From: an uncultured Acidobacteriota bacterium
Lineage (GTDB): Bacteria; Acidobacteriota; Thermoanaerobaculia; Gp7-AA8
Assembly (NCBI GenBank): GCA_946887105.1
Contig: CAMPKJ010000063.1
Location: forward strand, 1 to 20,873
DNA length: 20,873 bases
Reading direction: 5' to 3'
This document shows positions 17,147 to 20,873 of the stretch, piece by piece. Positions within the stretch are counted from its first letter, which is position 1, and every line of letters begins with the position of its first letter. The position numbers and the translations under genes were made by a program. The notes under the pieces were generated by a model. The model did no database searches. It was not told where the DNA came from and worked only from the letters and a program-made list of their open reading frames with translations.

Positions 17147-18252
17147 CGACGCAACGAATCGGCGAGACGCGAGACTTCGGCTTCGAGCGGCTGGCCGCCG
17201 AACTCGCGCTTCACCTCCACCACCCAGCCATACAGCAGCTCGTTGCAGATGTTCTGCACCACGCGGCTCTGGTTGCTGGAGCCGGACGCGAAGAGATTGT
17301 TGAGCAGCTGATCGAAGTCGAGCCGCCCTTCGTTGACGAAGCTCATGCCGGAGAGATACGGCATGTTCTCCGGCGAGAGGTGCAGGACCACGCGATCCAT
17401 GAAGTCGTACACGTGATCGCCGATCTTCTGGAACACCAGACCGAACATGCGCTGGTAGACGTCGTTGTGCCGCTCCACCATGGCCTCGAGCTCGTATTCG
17501 GATTCCTCCGCGGCGCGCTTCTCATCGACCGCCGCCACTTCGGCGTCCTGGATGAGATTGACCGCCAACAAGCCCCAGATCGTGCGTAGCGTCTCGAAGT
17601 TCGAGAGGTACGTCCGCGCGCACACCTGCTCGATGCTTTGCGGATCGGCGAGCAGGTTGAGCACGTGCGTCTCGTCGTCGGTGAGCTCGAGCTGGAACGT
17701 GCGCGTGTCCGCGTTCGCGACCTGTTGCAGCACGCGGTCGAGCCGGCCGACTCCGCGCGTGATCAGCGACCAGTATTCGATGCCGCGCACGCCGTCGAGG
17801 ATGAGCCGCTCCGTGGAGAGAGGGAGCGTGATGATGCTGTCCGGAAACTCGCTGGTGAACTCGATCGTGTACGCGCCGATTCGATAGGTCATGGCGTCCA
17901 GCACGATGGCGTTGGCCTGACGTTCCGCGGCGCGCGTGAGCTCATCGGGCTTGAGGAATCCGAGATCGCAGAGCAACGCGCCGATGCGCCTGGCGACGAC
18001 CAGCTGCTCCATCGCGACGTTGTACTGCTGGATGTCGAGCTCCCCCATCCGCAGCAGCGTCTCCGCGAGCCCCATGTCGGGATCGGTGCTCGACGCGAAG
18101 ATGATCCGGCCGTCGAGGAAGTAGATCGTGTCGCTCCGCCCCGACGACTCGAGCGAGAGCACCGCCGTCTCGCTGGAACGGACGATGGAGCGGATCAGGT
18201 CGGGGACCGTCGTTTCCGCGAGCTCGCCTTCGATGGAGAGGTTGTCGGACAT
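17143..18252 (-). CDS. DUF4388 (PATAN-like) domain protein, probable signalling or regulatory
   Basis: The 369-residue soluble protein begins with I-E-G-E-L-A-E-T-T-V-P-D-L-I-R-S (about 6-21), then L-E-S-S-G-R-S-D-T-I-Y-F-L-D-G-R-I-I-F-A (33-52). This is the standard DUF4388/PATAN signature, a domain related to the N-terminus of cyanobacterial PatA and common in Acidobacteria, myxobacteria and Deltaproteobacteria. The middle and C-terminal parts are helical with no recognised catalytic motif. Such proteins are usually linked to two-component, GTPase or type IV pilus control, but no partner is encoded here. It lies 12 bp after the 63-residue gene and overlaps the GNAT start by 4 bp. Confidence 0.85.
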   Translation of the reverse strand: MSDNLSIEGELAETTVPDLIRSIVRSSETAVLSLESSGRSDTIYFLDGRIIFASSTDPDMGLAETLLRMGELDIQQYNVAMEQLVVARRIGALLCDLGFLKPDELTRAAERQANAIVLDAMTYRIGAYTIEFTSEFPDSIITLPLSTERLILDGVRGIEYWSLITRGVGRLDRVLQQVANADTRTFQLELTDDETHVLNLLADPQSIEQVCARTYLSNFETLRTIWGLLAVNLIQDAEVAAVDEKRAAEESEYELEAMVERHNDVYQRMFGLVFQKIGDHVYDFMDRVVLHLSPENMPYLSGMSFVNEGRLDFDQLLNNLFASGSSNQSRVVQNICNELLYGWVVEVKREFGGQPLEAEVSRLADSLRR

Positions 18253-18264
18253 GCGCGCGTCATT

Positions 18265-18456
18265 CTAGTGGGCGGCGCCACGCATCTCCGACAACATTGC
18301 CTCGTTCCCGGCGCGCGCGTTCGCGTCGGCGGCATCGAGCGAGCCCTGATGGTTCTCCAGGACGTCGGCCAATGCTGCCGTCAACGCCGCCAGTCGTCTC
18401 GGGATCGCGGAATGGTCCGCCAGGCCTTTGCCGCAGGTCATCACCTCATCGGTCAT
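18265..18456 (-). CDS. Small soluble protein, unknown function
   Basis: A 63-residue product with a strong AGGAGGA ribosome site (18467-18460) 3-4 bases before ATG 18456, placed directly after the stop of the nucleotidyltransferase gene. The good ribosome site and tight fit between two operon genes (12 bp on each side) argue that it is real. The sequence is mostly helical (A-A-L-T-A-A-L-A-D-V-L-E), with one Cys and no membrane segment. The spacing of charged and Ala residues suggests a short helical bundle or coiled coil. No family recognised. Confidence 0.65.
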   Translation of the reverse strand: MTDEVMTCGKGLADHSAIPRRLAALTAALADVLENHQGSLDAADANARAGNEAMLSEMRGAAH

Positions 18457-18468
18457 GACTCCTCCTCG

Positions 18469-19689
18469 TTACTGGGAGGCCAGCAGCTTTCTCGCCACCT
18501 GCTTCGCGTACGACCGCGCCTCTTCGAGCGCGATCTCGCCGCTGAACACTGCCTGCCGCGTTTGCTCGAGCGCCTGTGCGACGTGTGGGCCGCCGGGGAC
18601 TTCGAGATCGGTACCGCGCAGCGGGAGCTTGAACTTTTCGTAGTCGCGATAGCGCTGGATGTACGTGGTCTCGTCCGGGATCTCGGAGGCGATCACCGTG
18701 AGCATCTCCGGCGAAACGCTGCGGTAGATGCGGAAGCGGTCGCGCTCTCCGCTCGCGGCGCCGAGCGCTTCTTCGAGCCGCGGCACGTCGTTCGCGATCT
18801 CGACGATCGCACGCGCGCGCTTCTGTGAGAAGCCGGAGCCTTCGAAGTCGACCGGCGACGCGTCGCCGCGCAACAGCGCGCCGGTGTAGAGCACGTACCG
18901 ATCGAGCTCGGGGGTCTGCTCGAGCTGCGCACGAATCCCCTCGAGCCGCGTCTGGAGATCGCTCGATGCAGCACGCGGTCCGAACAACACGTCCAGCGCC
19001 CCGCGCGATGCGAGGTCCGCCAGAATGGCCGGCGCCTCGGCCTCATCCATCGCCAGAAAGACTTCGCGCCAGATGCGCTCCTTCGAGATCGTGCTCAGCG
19101 CGCCCGACTCGATCGCATCACGCGTCAGCTCCGCGGTGTGCGGCTCGATCGTGAACCCGAGGCGCGCCGCGAGACGCGTGGCGCGGAAGATGCGCGTCGG
19201 ATCGTCGATGAAACTGCGGTCGTGCAGCACGCGCACGACGCGGGATTCGAGATCGCGCTCGCCGCGCGCCGGATCGTGCATCGCGCCGCTGAGCAGGTCG
19301 ATGGCGATGGCGTTGATCGAGAAATCGCGACGGAGCAGATCGTCCTTCAGCCGCCCTGCCGTGACGGCCGGCAACGCGCCGGGCGTGCGGTAGCGCTCTT
19401 TGCGCGCCGTGGCGATGTCGACTTCGGGGAAGTTGCTCGAGATCACTTTGTAGGTCAGGAATTGCGGGAAGGAACGGACCCGCCCTTCCACGCGCTTGGC
19501 CAGCGCGCGCGCCAGCGTCGAACTGCCGGTTTCGAGTGTCAGGTCGATGTCGATGGCCGGGCGGCCGAGAAGGATGTCGCGGACGGGGCCGCCGACCAGG
19601 AACGGGTGGCAGTCCTTCTCCGCGGCGATCTCTTTGACGAGTTCGAGCGTACGTCGCTGTGCGTTGGGAAGTTCCTGGAAAACGTTCAT
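18469..19689 (-). CDS. CCA tRNA nucleotidyltransferase / poly(A) polymerase family (class II)
   Basis: The 406-residue cytosolic enzyme carries the class II nucleotidyltransferase signature: L-V-G-G-P-V-R-D-I-L-L-G-R (31-43), metal-binding D47 and D49 in D-I-D-L, D91 in V-D-I-A-T-A-R, R-R-D-F-S-I-N-A-I-A (120-129) and D-D-P-T-R-I-F-R-A-T-R-L-A (162-174). Family members add or repair the CCA end of tRNAs or polyadenylate RNA. Motifs alone do not separate CCA-adding, CC- or A-adding and PcnB enzymes, so no symbol is given. The C-terminal half (about 240-406) is divergent and helical. It lies 15 bp after the glycosyltransferase-like gene; no strong ribosome site is seen. Confidence 0.93.
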   Translation of the reverse strand: MNVFQELPNAQRRTLELVKEIAAEKDCHPFLVGGPVRDILLGRPAIDIDLTLETGSSTLARALAKRVEGRVRSFPQFLTYKVISSNFPEVDIATARKERYRTPGALPAVTAGRLKDDLLRRDFSINAIAIDLLSGAMHDPARGERDLESRVVRVLHDRSFIDDPTRIFRATRLAARLGFTIEPHTAELTRDAIESGALSTISKERIWREVFLAMDEAEAPAILADLASRGALDVLFGPRAASSDLQTRLEGIRAQLEQTPELDRYVLYTGALLRGDASPVDFEGSGFSQKRARAIVEIANDVPRLEEALGAASGERDRFRIYRSVSPEMLTVIASEIPDETTYIQRYRDYEKFKLPLRGTDLEVPGGPHVAQALEQTRQAVFSGEIALEEARSYAKQVARKLLASQ

Positions 19690-19704
19690 TCGGTCGTCAA
19701 ATAA

Positions 19705-20661
19705 TTATCTGGAAAGCACCGTCTCGTAGACGCGCGTGAGAATGCGAAGCCGTTGTCTCGCGCGGAACTTCGAGACCGTTTGTCGTGATGCGAGTTGTCT
19801 GCTCTGCGCCACCTCTGACTTGAACAGGGCGGCTAGTATCGCATGAGTCATCTCGTTCGGATCGCGCGGTGGTGTCAGGAAGCCGGTGCGGCCCTTTTCC
19901 AGCCGCAGGACGTTGATGGCGGTCCGAGTCGCAACTACCGGCAGGCCAACAACTAACGCCTCGGCGACGAAGCCGTCGAAGTCCGTTTCGTCGACGGCCG
20001 GATCGACCCAGAGATCTACGTCCGCTAGTTCAGTTGGAGACGGCGCCTGGCGATGGATCTGCCACTCGACGTCATTCCTGAAACGACGAATGCGCGCGAG
20101 CGTCTGCTCGACCTGATTGCGCACGGACGGACGATCGAAAGAGCCCACGATCTTGATCGCGGAATCGCGCGCAAAAGGTTCGCAAAAATAACGCTCCTCG
20201 ACCGCCTCCGGCAGCGGATCCGCTCCCAGAGGCGAAAGAATCGCGCCCGGCGCCACCGCCCTCCGCCAGCCCCACCGCGACCGCCGGATCCCGGCGGACG
20301 AAACATACGGCATCGGAAATCTCACGAACGCCGCGCCAGGCAACTCGCTGCCGGCGTACACATGCGCAATATCCGCCTCGACGTCCCCAATCTCCCCCAG
20401 CGAAACGACCACCACCCCGTAATCGGGGTCACACCTTCGTTTTTCGTCGCCGTTGGGGTTGCCGTCGGGGTCAGACCTTCGTTTTTCCTCCGAGCTGGGG
20501 TCACACCTTCGCTTTTCGTCCGAGTTGGGGTCAGGCCTTCCTTTTTCCGCACCTGGACGAAAGAAAGGTGTGACCCCTGCCGCGAGAGCGGCGAAATCCG
20601 CGCGCTGCGATTTCCGCTCGTATTCGGAGGCATCGGGCAGGATGATCTGGGCGATCCGCAT
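19705..20661 (-). CDS. Glycosyltransferase-like protein (GT4-type, GT-B) carrying an in-frame repeat insertion
   Basis: The 318-residue product has a short Rossmann-like start (M-R-I-A-Q-I-I-L-P), a spliced-in charged segment (about 29-80) and a central I-K-I-V-G-S-F-D-R-P-S strand. The C-terminal part resembles the nucleotide-sugar domain of GT4 enzymes: D-L-W-V-D-P-A, D-x-D-G-F-V-A-E-A-L-V-V-G-L-P-V-V-A-T (E-A-L is typical) and a G-R-T-G-F-L-T-P-P loop. It is shorter than most GT4 proteins and its N-terminal domain is reduced, so activity is uncertain. Residues about 29-80 are encoded by the palindromic repeat cluster and are rich in D-E-K-R-R-C-D-P. It starts the minus-strand gene run and is divergent from the gene at 20694. 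Sugar and acceptor unknown. Confidence 0.75.
   Translation of the reverse strand: MRIAQIILPDASEYERKSQRADFAALAAGVTPFFRPGAEKGRPDPNSDEKRRCDPSSEEKRRSDPDGNPNGDEKRRCDPDYGVVVVSLGEIGDVEADIAHVYAGSELPGAAFVRFPMPYVSSAGIRRSRWGWRRAVAPGAILSPLGADPLPEAVEERYFCEPFARDSAIKIVGSFDRPSVRNQVEQTLARIRRFRNDVEWQIHRQAPSPTELADVDLWVDPAVDETDFDGFVAEALVVGLPVVATRTAINVLRLEKGRTGFLTPPRDPNEMTHAILAALFKSEVAQSRQLASRQTVSKFRARQRLRILTRVYETVLSR
20425..20577. repeat. Cluster of ggggtca[c/g]accttcg-type repeats with one inverted copy, inside a glycosyltransferase gene
   Basis: Direct copies of about 24 bases start at 20425, 20467, 20497 and 20527 (steps of 42, 30 and 30 bp, all multiples of three). An inverted copy, aaaggtgtgacccc with flanking bases, lies at 20555-20577 and can pair with any of them. 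The repeats encode D-E-K-R-R-C/S-D-P-like peptides in frame. The sequence type, with GGTCANACC cores and inverted ends, resembles REP elements linked to REP-associated transposases; no transposase is in the window. Confidence 0.85.
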
Positions 20662-20693
20662 CGCAAGGACTGTACAATGAGTGCCTTACGCGC

Positions 20694-20873
20694 ATGATCT
20701 CGCAGGCTGGCATCTACAGCGACCGCGGTGGCCTCGTGGAGCGACTGCGCGCTGCGTGCCCGGACTGGACGTTCGTCGACGACCTCTCCGGACGCGATTC
20801 CTGCCGCATTGCCATCGTCGATGAAGGCAGCGGTCGACCCACCGGCAAGAGCGTCGTTCGGCTGATGTTGTCC
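20694..20873 (+). CDS. Start of an unidentified protein (3' end beyond the window)
   Basis: ATG 20694 opens a frame that runs to the right edge (60 codons) without a stop. The visible part reads M-I-S-Q-A-G-I-Y-S-D-R-G-G-L, then W-T-F-V-D-D-L-S-G-R and R-I-A-I-V-D-E-G-S-G. No family could be named from so little. It is divergent from the glycosyltransferase-like gene, with 32 bp between starts. A six-codon frame, ATG 20677 to TGA 20697, ends over its start codon (ATGA) and could be a leader peptide or chance. A TACAAT at 20671-20676 is a weak -10 candidate. Confidence 0.6.
   Translation, partial: MISQAGIYSDRGGLVERLRAACPDWTFVDDLSGRDSCRIAIVDEGSGRPTGKSVVRLMLS

Noticed and set aside
17638..18828. 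A 396-codon plus-strand frame
   Set aside because: It is antisense to the DUF4388 and nucleotidyltransferase genes, both with clear family motifs, and it has no domain of its own.
20425..20577. A CRISPR array
   Set aside because: The repeats are short, separated by only 6-18 bases, and include an inverted copy inside an open gene. No cas gene is present.

Overview
The window is 20.9 kb of GC-rich bacterial DNA, densely packed with short or overlapping gene junctions. It reads as free-living chromosome, not a phage or plasmid. The mix includes a DUF4388 (PATAN-like) protein, a very long secreted protein of PKD-like and 'WSNGATTQSI' modules, SPOR and BamE-like envelope proteins, GT-C membrane glycosyltransferases and split CoA-transferase subunits. 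That mix and the base composition suggest Acidobacteriota (Thermoanaerobaculia-like) or a similar deep-branching Gram-negative lineage. This placement is inference; no rRNA or other marker lies in the window. No tRNA, rRNA, CRISPR array, transposase or prophage gene was seen.

Left arm (1-5077, minus strand): one giant secreted repeat protein of more than 1,690 residues that runs off the left edge in an open frame. It starts with a signal peptide, then 90-residue PKD-like modules (three of them exact 270-bp units of nearly identical DNA), then many modules of about 70 residues carrying W-S-N-G-A-T-T-Q-S-I. A 320-bp intergenic region with a large imperfect inverted repeat (5251-5357) separates it from the divergent ispG.

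Centre (5398-13327): ispG and lspA overlap by 4 bp and are followed by a secreted serine hydrolase. A 3-oxoacid CoA-transferase comes next with its subunits split: B at 7966-8622 and A at 12029-12724. Between them lie two polytopic GT-C-type membrane proteins and a small single-pass protein. After subunit A come two small membrane proteins on the plus strand.

Right arm (20661-13328, minus strand): a tightly spaced run of nine genes. In transcription order these are a glycosyltransferase-like protein, a CCA/poly(A) nucleotidyltransferase, a 63-residue protein, a DUF4388 protein, a GNAT acetyltransferase, a BamE-like lipoprotein, a SPOR protein, a LOG-family nucleotide hydrolase and an Mrp/ApbC P-loop ATPase with a histidine-rich tail. 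A partial gene starts on the plus strand at 20694.

The most unusual signal is three unrelated short palindromic or repeat elements. One is intergenic (5251-5357). Two sit inside reading frames without breaking them (10856-10926 in a GT-C protein, 20425-20577 in a glycosyltransferase). They look like REP-type or miniature mobile elements tolerated in frame. No clearly new multi-gene system could be demonstrated.
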